Source: Ampelocalamus luodianensis (lineage: Eukaryota; Streptophyta; Magnoliopsida; Poales; Poaceae). Taken from it: a stretch of 64,000 nt of DNA. Under the pieces are notes generated by a model. It had not been told where the DNA came from. It made no database searches and saw only the letters and a list, made by a program, of their open reading frames with translations. Shown piece after piece: positions 34,545-47,289 of the stretch (positions are counted from its first letter, which is position 1; each line of letters opens with the position of its first letter). Made by a program: the position numbers and the translations under genes. The DNA lies in assembly GCA_036346255.1 (NCBI GenBank), contig CM070619.1, positions 35,284,342-35,348,341 on the forward strand, written 5' to 3'.

Positions 34545-36039
34545 TGTAATACCCCGTTTTCATTTAGAAAGAATTTTGTTCGAATTCGAATTTCAAAAGA
34601 GAAATTTCGGCATTTTATGCGCTCTTCGGTTTTGGGCACGGGCCTTTGGCGATGAGCCCAAGAGGGGGCCCTTGTGGGCCAAGGGAAGCAGCCGGGAAGC
34701 ACAAGGAGGGGCAACCGTGGGCCCATAGGCCCATTAGTGTGGCGACCAAGGGGCACAAACCCTAGCACCCCACTTCTCCCACATCCCCTCCTCCCATGGC
34801 GCCGCCACCCCATTCTCTCTTTCCCTCCATGGCCGCCACCTTCTCTCCCCATGCTGCCACCCCATCTTCCCTAGGTGCTGCCTGCGGTGGTGCTTCCCGT
34901 GCCGCCATTGGAGCTCCCGCTGCCGCCAGCGATGAGAAGAGGAGGGGCAGCAGGTTTCGGCCAAAGGAGGGAAGGATAGGGTGATCATCTTCTTCGCGGA
35001 TCGCTCGTCGTCATCCCGCGGGTCTCCAAGGGTAACGATCATCGATTGTTGTTGTTCGATTAGTCGTAGAAGGGAAACCGATTAGATTTGATTAGATTGA
35101 ATTGCTGCAGTTAGAAACTCGGTTCTGTCCAGAACGTTGCGTGATAGTTTTCGCGACCTTAGAGGATGAATCAGAGGACCTCATCTCCTAGAGATATTTA
35201 GGTCTTATTCTTAGCTTTCAGTGGCCGCCAAGATCACCTCATTCCGACTTTCGAGTCAAAAGTTATGATAGATTTAATATCTGTTGTCCAGAATTCTGAC
35301 AAGAATTACCTTTTGAGTTGTCTTTTAAAATAGGTGTATGTTAATTGACGAATCGGGGTTTCATACCAACTAGGTTATGGTAGAGGATTCAATAACCTTT
35401 TCAGATTGATAAAGAACGTTCAATTTGGAGTTGTACAACAAAAGTTATGGATATCTTATTTTAGCCGATATTTCTGTCTATTAATTCAGTCAACAGATTT
35501 GAGCCGTGGGCCAAATTTTGTTAAAGGCAAAATCTGAACTTTTGCCCAACTAGACTTTAGTAGGTTTTGTTATTAGATTTTCAGATTGTTAAAGAAAACC
35601 AATTTTGGTTTAACCAATAAAAAGTTAGGTCCGATACCGTGCTGCTGTCCAGGCTTGTTAGACAGATCTGGACAGATTCTGTTCCGCTGTTTCATTTATC
35701 TCTTAGTAAATTAATTTGGCCGAATTGGCTTACCTTGTCAACTAGAGTATTGTAGATATGTCAGTTAAGAATCCACAGAAATTGGTCTCACCTCATTCCG
35801 AGTCCCAGACCAATAGATATGATTTTTTTACCGTTCTGCTGTCCAGTTTTGGGTTGTGCCTGAGTAGTCTGTTTTCAGATTAGAGCTAATTAGTTAATTG
35901 TGGACTGTCGGGAAGTCGTTGTAGAACGTTAATGGAAGCGCTATGTTATATGTTGTATTTATTTCGAGTACGTACTTATGTAGGCAGAGAGGCTTCGGTT
36001 TAGGGACATCCTCTTTACCTACTACCGATTAGCCGGAAG

Positions 36040-36649
36040 GCAAGTACCTTGCCACCTTTATTGATTGTGATTGGTGAATGTTTTTTTATGATCTTGTTGT
36101 GATTCCGTATAACACATGAGAAGGTGGATTATTTATGTTTTAATATATGTGTTATAACCATGTTTAGATATCATGTCTTTCAATATTCTCAATCCATGTT
36201 ATACATTCATTTTGCATGTTTCATCCACGAGAGTCGATTTCAAGTCCCACCATTCCAATGTGGGCAGTATTGGACATTGTCATGTCCCGTCCACGGGAGT
36301 GGATTTGAAAGACCCATCAATTCCAGGATGGGCATGTAAGACCCATTAATTCCAGAATGGGCAACTTTGGACACCCGTATGAAACGTTCTTCATACGGGA
36401 ATTGGATCCCCGCATTTTTGTTAAGATGCGGGCTTAAGTGAACACCGACGGGTGTGTCACTCGCTATACCGGTATAAGCATGTGTGCAGTCCATCATTGA
36501 ATGCATTCATGCATGCCATGCATTCCTAAGTTTCATTCGAGGTGTGCTCATAGTCTTTAATGATGATGACTTGTTCATATGTGAGTTATGTCCCTTTTAC
36601 TGTACTTGCTGAGTTGTGGACTCATTCTTGCGTTGTTTGTTTATTTTAG
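36040..36649 (+). other. Putative GC-AG intron in H 5' LTR
   Basis: GGAAG|GCAAGTACC and TTTATTTTAG|GTAACC bound 610 bases containing the hairpin array. The H 3' LTR has the same pair at 50972-51579. Confidence 0.4.
36246..36476 (+). repeat. Hairpin array in H 5' LTR
   Basis: Eight hairpins with stems different from the C type: CCCAC..GTGGG, CCCGT/ACGGG, CCCATC/GATGGG, CCCATT/AATGGG, CCCGTATGAA/TTCATACGGG, CCCGCAT/ATGCGGG, ACACC/GGTGT, TATACC/GGTATA. Architecture is kept while primary sequence is not. Confidence 0.85.
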
Positions 36650-36932
36650 GTAACCCCTGATGTTGGCTCACTTGGGAGGGAGTAGACATGCACTACTTGT
36701 TCACATCATCCAATTTATGTGCAAGATTAAATTTTAGTTCTATCTTTCATTCGTTAATGATGAATTGTAATAATTAAATTATAAATGGTGAAGGAAGGAT
36801 ACCTTCACCATGTTTTGTTTATGTTAATGCTGTCACTTGGTTGATACACTTATTTCATATTCTTCCGCAATGTGTAGATTGTTAGAGTAAATAGGTGGCA
36901 TCTTGGCTTCTGAATAGTCAGGGTGTTACAAT

Positions 36933-36944
36933 TGGTATCAGAGC
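36933..36944 (+). promoter_or_regulatory. Primer-binding site of element H
   Basis: TGGTATCAGAGC, two bases after the 5' LTR, followed by GGGCTTTAGG. Confidence 0.93.
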
Positions 36945-39900
36945 GGGCTTTAGGTCCGTGGTAATTAAGTTATTAAATTGACACACTGTGCACAATAGGT
37001 GGGGTTGGAAAATTACATTGCTTCCGCAATATCTGTTATTATGTTTCATTTTGTTGAGCAATTGTTGAATTGCTTCTGTATTATCTTTCTTGTTGTTAAT
37101 CTATGATCTGCTATGATATTCAATATATATGAACTAATACTATGATTGTCATGAGATGATCCTGTGTATTCATAATTGAGTAATTTGGTGAAACGTGTTG
37201 TTAACGGATGATAAGAGGCGGAGGTCGTGGTTGTTACTCTGGGATTCACCAGGTTACACCACTGTTCGCAGTACGTGGTTAGAGGAGTAGTTACCCCGAG
37301 TACCATAGTTTCAGGTGTTAAGCGTGAGTTGCTTTAGAAAGTTGTTCTCTTCCTTGATTTTTGAATTTTGTTCTATTTTTGTCCTGTGGAGGTTGATGAA
37401 CTTTTCTTGAGTTGTTGCTTACATTTCAACCGATGAGTTTTCATTAGTTATTCTTGGCTTCATAATATGAATACTTGTTCTCCTGACTGTTGGTCTATTG
37501 TTGTTTTTGTGTGAACGTCGGTTATTAGCAAGATTAAACTTTTCATGGGAGTTATACACTTATTGTTGGGAAATATGACTCCTCTATTTGATTGGTATTT
37601 CAGATACTACAAGTTTCTGTTGCAAGTGCTTTAACATGTGAAAGCTTTGACTTTATGTATTTCTTTTGGATTACTTGACGTTGAGGTTTGAAGTCTCTTT
37701 TTTGAAGTAAGGTGTTAGAATCCTTTTGTGATGTCTTGCCATGCTTAAAACGAGAGTTGTAACCAAACGAATAAATTGTTATGATATGAATTACCAAGTC
37801 GGGTTATTAGCATGGTGCAAATCAATTATTCTTAACTGCCATCCATGAAAGTGAAATTTATTGATTTGATATGTCCTTGTATTTGATACAGGGTGTATGT
37901 TAAATAAAGACTGTCCATATCCATTCAGAACTTATAGATCTTACCTAAAGAGTTAGATTTATCTATTTCCTGGTATGCTAAAATTGCTGAAACTTGAATA
38001 AAGTACGGATAGGTCTGGTGTATCGATTCATGAAACCTTGTTTATAGAAAATTATGTTAGTGAATCTTTAATCATGATTTGAAATGATTTCTGAACAAAG
38101 GTGAAATGTGAATCTATGTTTATATATGGTTGTGTGATTGCAAATGGAATTAGTATCGTATATACACACATGGTTAGTACAATCATCAATTGTTAATGAG
38201 CGCTGAAGAAGGTGTTGAGCAACACCAACAGTTGAGTAGATGAATTTCATAAGTAGTCTGTGATAGCGTGCCTTGTGATATTGTTATTGCTTAGTATAAT
38301 CTTGTTATAATAAATTTGTTTCAACCTTGTGGTTTGTGTTCCCTTTGGAAAGTTTTAGGATGGAGTATTAAAGTTTGATGATTCTTGGTACTAGTATATG
38401 TCGTCGATGTTATTAAATCGTCAAAATGTGAGAATGAGGTTACTTCTCGTAGTAATTTGATCACCCATGGTGATATTTCCTAAATGATCAAATTTCAAGT
38501 TTGTATTCATGATCTTTTGGGGTTTCAGGCTTTATGTGGTAAATGAAGTTTATCGAGTAGCGATATGTTGCAAAGTTATAATGTTCTTCAGTGATGCAAG
38601 TGCTTCGATCTTGAATACTTATTTGTTCTTATCTGTTAAGGTTCGATATTATCTTCTTGTGAGGCTTATGCTTTCAACTGTGGACTTCACTTATGTTCTG
38701 TGAGTTCATTGCTTAATTGGTTTCTTCATTGGTCCCGTGTTCAGTGCGAGTGGTAGATGAGTTTTCTAGTTGGTGAAAGTCGTTTCCATTTGTCTCTTCT
38801 TTTGAGAAAGAATCAACCCATTCTTTACACGTGGGTCTTTCGAAGTGTTTTCTAATGGTTGTGGTGAAACTGATGTTAATACCCATAGTAATTTGATCGC
38901 CTTCGATGATATCGTTCAGTTGAGAATATTTCAAGTTTAGCTTTCGTGATATTTTCTTTGAGCTATTGAATCATCTGGTAGCTGAAATTATTTTAAATAA
39001 ATTAAGGTATTGAATTGTCTTGTTGCTTCTTAAGAGATTCATGTGATTGAATCTTAACGGATTTCTGGTTTGAGTTGGCAACGTGAAGCTGCAATTAAAG
39101 AAAATTATGTTGGTTCCCTTAAGAGGAGATTAATCTGCTTGCTTTTCATGAAATCCCGTAATTGGAAAAGTTTCGAGTTTGGTGATTGAGATTATTTGGA
39201 TCTCATGTTTCTTGTGTAGTTGAACGGTTCTGAACAAATATGACGTATTGAAGAATTTCATTGGTTCTTAATTAGTCCTTGTGGTTTGGACTAAAGATCT
39301 TATCTTGTACGTTGTGGCAAAGCGATGTTAGGTAAAGAATTAAATTCAGTGTTAAAGGAAAGAGTGCAGTAGGAATATTTGAGAATTTGAGTCAAGTTTT
39401 GTAACTTGTAGTTATTCGAATTGTTCATAAACTTTTTGCTCTTTTCACTCAAGAGTTGGCGAGGTTCAATCGCAATGCTATTTCTCTTAATGGTGGTTAT
39501 TTGCTATTCCCTTTTTGAGGGATGCGTACCCTCCGCTGTGAACTCAACTTTCGTTTTTCCAGATCTTCATTACCAGATTATTTTTTGATTTCGTGCTCAC
39601 TGTGAGCAGTAACATTTTCCTGGGTGGTGAAATTTGTCCTTATTCGCCTCTTTCATTTGAGAAAGGATCAACAGTTTTACGTTGCAGAGTTTTATAAAGC
39701 GTAAGTTGTCATTTGTTTGGTGGTGGTTAAGTGATTGTAGGGGTGAGATTTTGCTACCATGCTATTGGGGAAGTAATAGAAGATGAATTAGTTTTGACCT
39801 GAACCTCTTGGAGGGAAGTTGATTGAGATGGAATGTTTGGCTTCGAAGAAAAACTGTATAGTGTTCGTCTAAGTAGAACCAATGGCATAGTGTAGTTTCA

Positions 39901-40859
39901 GAACTTTGGTTCATGTTGAAATGTAGGGGCTTATCAAATGTATGGAAACATTAATCAATTTTATAGAGTAACACTATTGGAAAGTATCGCGATGTTGTGT
40001 GAGTGATTACTGATGTTGTCAATGAGTGAGTATGTCGGAATTGTGGGGATCATAGAGGTTTAATCCGATGATTTCACTATTTGTTATAAGAGGAATTCGT
40101 TGTAGAGGTCTCGGAGGTTAAATTTGGGCTTTCCATTTTCATGCTAGACTTTTGGTCGCCCAAATATTGGAATGATTGTCGATAGAACCCTTCTGATGTA
40201 GTTCATGGCGGGTGTCTTGAGGATTCGATGTGTTATTCTTGAAAGTTGGAGGTGATGAGATTGCATGGGTTTTGAGGGCTTTGGTGCCTTCTATCAAATT
40301 AATGTCATCGATTGAAGGAGTGGTCCAGAGTGTTCGGGGAATCAATAGAGACTCTCCACAAAGGTGTGGATGATGTATTTCGGTTTAAGCCTAATTTGAG
40401 GATGTTAAATTAAGAGGTTTGAGCCCTGTGGTATGCGATGAATTCGAATTCCAATGTCCGAGAGAAATTTTATTCCTAAAAGAGGAATTGAGAAAAGGAT
40501 GTTTCCTTGGGTATTGAAGCGTTTTCTTGTTACTCATTTGAGCTTTATGTTGTTGGTAGTGTCTTCGCATTGTGAGTTGGTGTTGTGTTGGCATGTTTGC
40601 TTCTTTCCAATTCAGGCAAAACAAAAGAAGTATTTGGTTTAGCATTCAAGTGATCTCCCCTTTGGTTTTCGTGATGTTTTTTTGGTAAATTGCCACTTGG
40701 AAAGTGGAAAGGTTTTCTTGATGAAACTCTGATTTCTGGATTTTACTATTCAGTATCCAGTTGGTAACGTATAGTTCTGATGTGAATCTTTCATTTTCAG
40801 ATGGGTTTTGACGATAAAAGAGTTTGCTTAAAGGGAGTTCTGTTGTGTGTCTCTGGTTA

Positions 40860-41310
40860 AAGAGGGTGATCCTTGTTCGGTGAAGTGTTCAATTGAGAGG
40901 TGGAACAAGAGTCTCGTGTTCTATGCGCTTGTTGTGTGGTTCGGTATCAATGGGAAGGTTAGCCCAAGGTGTTGGGTTGTTTTTGCTAGTTGTTGTTTCG
41001 CTAAGACCGTCTCAGGTTCCTTATGCGGTGTACACAACTCTTGGTTTGTTCGGGTGTTGAGGGGTACCTTGGAGAACCAGAGTTTGAATTTTTTTTTTGT
41101 TTTCGTCAACATTGTGAACCGTCGAGTAGGATCATACCTTCGAGTCTTGTCCGATGAGTGTACCTAGAAATATCAGGTTGAGTGTTAGGACTGGCGTCGC
41201 TTTACGTTTTTGTGTTGTGGTCCTCCGTTCGAGAGAGAGGCCACTTGGGAGTTGGAGTTTCGCATGCGTGCGAGTTATCCAGATTCGTTCTTCGGGTACG
41301 TGGTTACCGT
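40860..41310 (+). pseudogene. Vestigial integrase C-terminus and chromodomain, element H
   Basis: Best preserved copy of this relic. In the frame open at 40847-41167 it reads VVWFGINGKVSPR, then GVHNSWFVRVLR, which align with the integrase C-terminal pattern (GKLSPR and GVHNVFHVS.LRK) of chromoviruses. Downstream, after a frameshift, 41227-41295 reads REREATWELEFRMRASYP, which matches the end of a chromodomain (EATWE.E..MR..YP). The polypurine tract follows about 80 bases later, as expected for chromoviruses. It is not translatable as one protein. Confidence 0.65.
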
Positions 41311-41378
41311 TGTTAATTCTCAATCATGGTTGTTCTTTCGCGTAGAGCCGTGTGAGGATTCGAGGTCGAATCCTGTTT

Positions 41379-41391
41379 AAGGGGGGTAGAA
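41379..41391 (+). promoter_or_regulatory. Polypurine tract of element H
   Basis: AAGGGGGGTAGAA directly before the 3' LTR, same as in C. Confidence 0.85.
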
Positions 41392-41708
41392 TATAATACC
41401 CTGTTTTCATTTAGAAAGAATTTTGTTCGAATTCGAATTTTAAACGAGAAATTTCGGCATTTTGTCTGCTCTTCCAGTTTTGGGCCTGGGCCTTTGGCCA
41501 GTAGGCCCAAGAGGGGGCCCTTGTGGGCCAAGGGAAGCAGCCAGGAAGCCCAAGGAGGGGGCAACCGTGGGCCCATAGGCCCATTAGTGTGGCCGGCCAA
41601 GGGGGGGGCACAAACCCTAGCACCCCCCACTTCTCCCACTTCCCCACCTCCTCCCATAGGCAGCCGCCACCCCCGCATTCTCTCTTTCCCTCCCATGGCC
41701 GCCACCTT
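41392..41708 (+). mobile_element. 3' LTR of element H, left part
   Basis: Starts TATAATACC (G to A against TGTAATACC) and matches 34545-34850 of the 5' LTR. Broken by element I after ACCTT (41704-41708). Confidence 0.92.
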
Positions 41709-42566
41709 TGTAATACCCCAAAAATTAAATCGGGAGAGAATAATTAAATCGGGAGAGAATAATTAAAATCGAGGGAATATTTCTTTTAGCAAAGCGATTG
41801 AACAGGAGAAAGAGGGGTTTTAATGTAATACTCCAATTTATTCTACTGAAAGAAAGCGTTCAAAGAGAAATTAGACATAAAAAGGGGGTTTCGCAGTTTT
41901 TGGCAACTTGGGCCTTGGGCCTTGGCCCAGAGGCCCATGAGGTCGCCACCAATAAAAGGAAGGGAAAACCCTAGATGCACTGTAGCACACCTCTCCTCCA
42001 TGGTGGTGCACCCTCCATTGGTGCCTCCTTCCTCGCCGTCGGTGCTCCTAGCCGCCGAACAAGTGAAGAAAGGAGAGAGATCAACCGTGGGGAGAGTTCA
42101 TCATCTTGCTGCGATTCTACAAGGGTAACGTCGCGTGTTCTTCGTTGTTTGATGCGTAATAGTTGCGGTTGATGTCGTTTGGTAGATTGATTTGCGTCGG
42201 TTTAATAGATCGCGTTCTGTCCAGATTATTGCGCGTCAGTTTGGGTGTTTAGACGCCGAATTAGGAGTTTTGGTCTCCTAGAGTTATGTAGATAATGTTC
42301 TTAGCTTTCAGTGGCGCTAAGAACGCCAAAATCCGATTAACGGTTAGAAAGTTATGTATTTTAGAAGTTGACTGTCATGATGAACACCAAAAGCGATCGC
42401 TAAAATTGGAAGATTGGAAAATACTTGGAAGTTTAGAGAGTTCAATTGTGTTGTTATTTATGCTTTTGGTCCAGTATGTTGGTCTTAGATTGGGTTATCT
42501 CTATGTTCGGTGGGAGCGAGATCCGAGGCGCGCCACTTCGCGTCCACCGTTCTCGCACTCGTTGAG

Positions 42567-43278
42567 GCAAGTATCCGGTTATTGTATTATTATGCTTGTA
42601 TCTTTGTATTTGTTTGTGTTTGGGTCATAATAGCCATGAATGGATGATATTGTGATGAGTACCAAATTATCTTGGTGGTTGCAAGTACTCTGTTTGATAG
42701 AGTAATTATGAATTGTTTGACATGAGTGCTATGTTTTGATACATATTAGCTATGCTTAGTTGATAGTGTGATATGTTGATTAAAGATGGTAAATGCTTAT
42801 GATATGAATGATAGAAGTATGAATGAGTTAAATTCATAAGTGATATTGCTGAGGAGGTATGATTATGATGATTCATGATGTGTGCATATGCATCATGTTG
42901 ACAAAATAAAGACTTGGTCACGTGGTGACCAAGCATTTGTTGAGATCCCCGTCATGTATATGACGGGCTTGAGGTCCCCACACTTGTGGACTGTGGGCTT
43001 GAGGTCCCCTTTACTTGCGGAGTATTGGGCAATTGGTCCCTGTGCTTGCGAGCATAGGCATGGTATGCGGCGACGGTCGCATATCTCGTATTACCGGTGA
43101 AATGCTACAAAGAGTGAAAGAGAAAAGTTGCATTGCATATTCGCATACATACCTCATGAGATATGTTTTTGTGTAAAGCTTTGGAATGGAATGTTGATGA
43201 TGTAAATGTGAGATTAATGTTTCATTATTGGTACTTGCTGAGTCTTTGGACTCACCCTTGCTTTTGTTGTGTTTTTAG
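42567..43278 (+). other. Putative GC-AG intron in I 5' LTR
   Basis: TTGAG|GCAAGTATCC and GTTTTTAG|GTACC bound 712 bases including the hairpin array. The 3' LTR has the same pair at 48641-49351. Confidence 0.4.
42913..43105 (+). repeat. Hairpin array in I 5' LTR
   Basis: CTTGGTCAC/GTGACCAAG, CCCGTCAT/ATGACGGG, CCCACACTT/..TGTGGG, a TTAC..GTA stem, a CTGTGC/GCATAG stem, and TTACCGGTGAAAT. Fewer perfect pairs than in C or K. Confidence 0.75.
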
Positions 43279-43680
43279 GTACCACTTGCAAGAATGGCAT
43301 GCATGGGAGGGAGTAGACTTGAGTTGGACACACACACACTACCATCCACCTTAAAAGTTGATAAATTTTTAGTTCATACTTTAATAAAGGAGCAACCTGC
43401 TTAGAGATTGTTTATGATTATGCTTCATGCATTGGATTAAGTGTAATAATGATAGGTAGTGTCTTTTGGATATCTCTGGATATGCTAGTTGCTTTCATGT
43501 TTTGAATGCCTATTGATTATCTTGAATGTTGGATTAATTATATACGTTTTATTCAAATATTGGAACCTCTGGTAGTTAATAATACGGGGAGGTTCGCCAA
43601 AAATTTGTAGGATGTTTTGGCTTAGAATTGTTTAATGTTAGTTTGGTAGCATTCCGGCTCAATCTTTGGTGGGTGTTACA

Positions 43681-44086
43681 ACCTTCTCTCCCCATGCTGC
43701 CACCCCATCTTCCCTAGGTGCTGCCTGCGGTGGTGCTTCCCGTGCCGCCATTGGAGCTCCCGGCTGCCAACGCGATGAGAAGAGGAGGGGCGGGGTTTTC
43801 GCCAAAGGAGGAAGGATAGGGTGATCATCTTCTTCGCGGATCGCTCGTCGTCATCCGCGGGTCTCCAAGGGTAACGATCATCGATTGTTGTTGTTCGATT
43901 AGTCGTAGAAGGGAAACCGATTAGATTTGATTAGATTGAATTGCTGCGATTAGAAACTCGGTTCGCCCGAGCGTTGCGTGATAGTTTTCGCGACCTTAGA
44001 GGCGAATCGAGGACCTCATCTCCTAGAGATATTTAGGTCTTGTTCTTAGCTTTCAGTGGCCGCCAAGATCACCTCATTCCGACTTT
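43681..44086 (+). mobile_element. Misplaced duplicate of H LTR segment inside element I
   Basis: This follows the I 5' LTR directly and begins ACCTTCTCTCC, the same flank that follows the I 3' LTR at 49757. It continues as H LTR to ATTCCGACTTT, then switches abruptly to I interior. It duplicates about 49757-50175. Confidence 0.88.
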
Positions 44087-47000
44087 TTCGTCCTCAATTG
44101 GCATTACTGATAATTCCATGGTTGTTTCTTCTTTCTCATTGAAAAAGAATGACTCATGTATTCGTTTGAAAGTTTGGGTAATGAGAGTTTCTGTTGCAAG
44201 TTTGTTAACATGAGAAAACTTTGGCTCTATGTATTTCTTTTGGATTATTCCGAGTGATGAAGTTTAATGCATCTCTTTTCTGTTGGAAATTGCTAAAATC
44301 CTTTTCTGATGCCTTGTTATGGTTAAATCAGAGATTGTAATCAAATAACTCGATATGGTATGGATATCAAGTTGAGTCATTGGTATGGTGAATAATTAAT
44401 ATTAATTAGTAACCTTGGAAGTGAAATTGATTAGGATGATGTTGTCTTTTTCTAGTTCTTGATGAACGGTATATATGAGTAGTGATTGAGAGATATCAAG
44501 AAGTATGGAACCTTGATGAACTAGTCGGTCATTAAAACTGTTTAGGTTGTTAAACTTGTTGGGTTCTTTGGTTCCCATGGATTAATTTAATTGTGTGGAA
44601 AGGAAAATTAGAGGGAATACCAGATTTACATATTCCCTAGTATGATTAGTTATTAGAATTGTGTACAACCGGTTGAACGGATTGAATATCGGTGGATCTA
44701 GAAATTATGGGAGGAGTTCTATGTAGTTCTTCTATGTAGGATGACGTGATGAATTTAGTTGTAGTGTTGTTGAGACTCTTGATCGATAGAAGATTTCGAT
44801 TTTTGAAGTTTTAGTGTATTTTTGCGAAATCCAATGTGAGGAGGAACAGTTGAATATGTGCTTGTTAATATCCAAGTGATTTGGGAAGGAAAGTAGGTAG
44901 CAACTAGATTTCATAACGGTTGATTGATAACAACAAGGGTTGTCGATAAGCATTGTGTGTTGAAGTTTGATAATGAGCATCGCTAAAAGTTGAACGATAT
45001 GATATAATAGGTGGCTTATGCCCACATGATTGTGAAATAATTGGATGAACTTGTGTCCTTGATGAAAGGGTTTTGGTAGGAGCTTTTCAATTGGGTAGTA
45101 TACCCTTTCTAAACTTAAGAAGTTGATGTAGTGATGTTGTATGATTTTGGTATACTCTCATTTTGAAGATGGGATGAAAAGCGTTATGGAACAAATTGGT
45201 GAAACTTTGGGGGCTTTCTAATGGAATAGTTGATGATAAATATTCATGTTCGAGTATATTATTCTTGATGTTAGTAAGATTATCTCAAGAGATTGTGACT
45301 TGTGTGTGGTGATGATTCTTTTAGAAATAAAGAAATTTGATCGTCTTTCGTAACTTGGATTTTGTAGAAGTGTTTGAGTTTTGCGATGGTGATCAATTGG
45401 ATCGCTTGAGTTATGTGGTGATTGAGTTGCTTTGAGCAAAGTGACATGTTGAAAAATTTTATTGGTTCTTAAGTTGTTCCTCGATTTGGTCTTAAGAGCT
45501 TATCTTGTTTAAGTGGCAAAGTGATGTAGTAATCACAGAAAATAACCTTCCTTGTTAAAGGAATGAGTCAAGTATAAGTAATTGAGCTTTAAGTCTCGTT
45601 GCATCTTGCAGCTTTATTTGAGAGTGCTTAAACCTTATACTGATTGTTCCATAAGAGTTTATCAATTTTCAAAGGGCATTATCTTCTTCTCATTTGTGGT
45701 TTGGTATTCGCTTTCAAGAGGGCTTGAGCCCTCATTGTTGACATTCCTTATGTTTTTAGTACTTGGCCTAAGTGACGCTTTCCTTGGCCTTGTGTTCACT
45801 GTGGGTGGCACATGTTTTCCCGATTGATGAAAATTGATTCCATTCGCTCTTTCTTTTGAGGAAGAATCAACCTATTCGTTTCACCCGAGTCTTTTGAGGT
45901 GTTCAATAATTGTAGTTGTGAAACTTGGGTTGTAAGTTATTCGATGAGCATTGGAGGATGAAATAATTTAGTAATATAGTTCTTTGAGAGAAGTCTATCT
46001 CAATGGAAGATTGTCTTATGGGGTTAAACCGATTACATTGTTAAAGCTAGTAGAACCTATAGTGATTGTGATCCAAGATCTTTTGTTCACTTCGGGTGGG
46101 ACATTAGAATTACCGAGTATGAAAATCTTGATCAATTTTATAGAGTATCGTAATTTGATAGTATTGCGAGGTTGTGAATGGTTATTCTCGATGACGTGGT
46201 TTAATGAGAGTGGGATTACAAAGTAATCGAATTGTCATGTCAATTAATGGGATAATAGAAAATGTTGAGTAATGTCAAGAGTGATTTGGTTTTGATTGAG
46301 TAACCTTCTAAGAGTTATAATCTTTGTAAAGGTAACCGGGTCAACAAAATATTTTCATGAGGATATTAATAAGTGAGTATGTGGGAATTATGGATTTAAT
46401 CTGAGGATTTCCCTATCCTTTATATGAGAAGTTAGTTGCAAGAGTCTTGGAGGTTAAATGTGGACTTTGCATTGTTATGCTAGAACTTTGAGTCGCCCAA
46501 AGATTATGTGCAGAGGAAGTAGAATAAGGGTGGATTGCGAGCAGTGGGATGATCGTTGATAACACCCTTCGATGTAGTACATGAGAGTGTGTGATGTGGA
46601 ATCTGAAATGTTTGTCCTAAAAAGGGTTGAGGTGATATGATCGTGTGAGAGATCTAATTTGGGGATACTTTAAAGTGCCATCTGTCAAATGAATTCTATC
46701 AATGAGGGAATCGGTTAGAGAATGTTTTGTGAAATCATCGAGTCCCTCTTCAAAGGTGTAGACAAGGCGTTTGATTTGGGCTTGGCATTGAGATCGCCAA
46801 GTTAAGAGTAACAAGTTAGTGTGTTGTGCGATGATTGGGATTCCATAGCTTGAGGAAATTTTGGTCCTAGAAGAGAAACTGTTAAATTGATGCTTCCTCA
46901 AGAAGTGAATTGTTTTCCGATTTTCGTTTAAGTTCTATGTCGTTGACCTTTGTCTTTTGCAAAGTTGAGCTTGGCTTTATGTTGGTATGTGTGGTTCTTA

Positions 47001-47289
47001 TCATTCGAAAGAATAAAAGAAATGTTGGATTTGGTTATTCGAGTGATTTCTCCTTTGGCGGATGTGGTGTTTATTTGCAAATTTTCTAATTTGAAGGTGG
47101 AAAGATTTTCGTGATAAATCTTCGATTCGAACTTGACTCTTTTTAGTCTCGAGTTGGTAACACTTGGTTGCGATGATAGTCCTTCATTTTTCAGTTGGGC
47201 TATGTCGGTGTAAGAGTGTGTTTAAAGTGAGTTCTGTTGTGTGTCCCTCGTTAAAGGAGGCGATCTTTCTTTGGGTGAAAAAGTCCGCT

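Larger units (their letters stand above)
34545..36930 (+). mobile_element. 5' LTR of element H
   Basis: TGTAATACCCC to GGGTGTTACA, 2386 bases. Carries five CTGTCCAG-type modules, the donor at 36040, the hairpin array and the acceptor at 36649. Short frames here are shadows. Confidence 0.93.
36931..41391 (+). mobile_element. Internal region of element H
   Basis: About 4.46 kb with no long ORF. The first 1.8 kb matches the G leader. Scattered blocks match the C and I interiors (for example TTAAATTTGGGCTTT at about 40118). Short frames in the middle are not supported as genes. It ends with a decayed integrase/chromodomain tail. Confidence 0.8.
41709..43680 (+). mobile_element. 5' LTR of element I
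   Basis: TGTAATACCCC to GGGTGTTACA, 1972 bases, with a second start-like TGTAATACTCC at 41824. Compared with the 3' LTR it lacks about 23 bases, mostly 1-3 base gaps at CAG/CTG/GGCC. Confidence 0.9.
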
